A DNA stretch of 6,828 nt from Rudanella sp. (GTDB lineage Bacteria > Bacteroidota > Bacteroidia > Cytophagales > Spirosomataceae), in NCBI GenBank assembly GCA_026785985.1, contig JAJAYX010000236.1:1-6828 (forward strand), read 5' to 3'. Each line of letters opens with the position of its first letter. Within the stretch, counting starts at the first letter, position 1. Shown here one piece after another: positions 6,782-6,828 of the stretch. A program made the position numbers and the translations under genes. Under the pieces are notes generated by a model. It was not told the DNA's origin. It worked only from the letters and a program-made list of their open reading frames with translations, and did no database searches.

Positions 6782-6828
6782 ATGAAGCGCACCTATTTAT
6801 TGTCTGTGTTACCCGTTCTGCTACTAAC
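6782..6828 (+). CDS. N-terminus of an exported protein (signal peptide only; runs off right edge)
   Basis: ATG at 6782 opens a frame of 15 complete codons plus two bases to the window end, reading MKRTYLLSVLPVLLL. Lys2 and Arg3 followed by an unbroken hydrophobic run are typical of a Sec signal peptide n- and h-region. The cleavage site, and whether a lipobox follows, lie outside the window. It diverges from the T9SS-exported gene at 6533. A candidate promoter sits just upstream. Function cannot be inferred. The call depends on a short frame, but the signal-peptide character and position make it likely real. Confidence 0.6.
   Translation, partial: MKRTYLLSVLPVLLL

Overview
The window looks like chromosomal DNA from a Bacteroidota bacterium, most likely a Cytophagales member of the Spirosoma type. 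Three things point there: a lipoprotein-type TamL (BamA/TamA superfamily) protein, a large exported protein with a C-terminal type IX secretion (T9SS) sorting domain behind Ig-like modules, and the absence of clear Shine-Dalgarno sequences before every start. The genus-level placement is inference from protein style, not from a marker gene.

Layout. Positions 1-2056 (minus strand) hold a TamL-like outer-membrane assembly protein, open at the left edge. A 112-bp inverted-repeat element (1974-2085) overlaps its first codons and fills the space to the next gene. Positions 2091-2849 (plus) encode a complete SpoU/TrmH-family RNA 2'-O-methyltransferase, divergent from tamL with only 34 bp between the start codons. 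It converges, with a 15-bp gap, on a 1222-residue exported protein at 2865-6533 (minus). That protein has a signal peptide, a ~470-residue N-terminal domain I cannot assign, two near-identical and one diverged Cys-bracketed modules alternating with three He_PIG-type putative Ig domains, and a T9SS type-A-like tail. An AT-rich 248-bp divergent intergenic region (6534-6781) follows. The first 15 codons of another exported protein (plus strand, from 6782) run off the right edge.

How the pieces relate. Three of the four genes concern the cell envelope or secretion: TamL inserts or assembles outer-membrane proteins, the 1222-residue protein should be exported by Sec and then by T9SS, and the right-edge gene starts with a signal peptide. 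The methyltransferase is a housekeeping RNA-modification enzyme. No operon is visible, because all adjacent pairs are divergent or convergent. I saw no tRNA or rRNA gene, CRISPR array, transposase or phage gene. The least-explained items are the N-terminal domain of the large secreted protein, and the inverted-repeat element that appears to supply the hydrophobic core of the TamL signal peptide.
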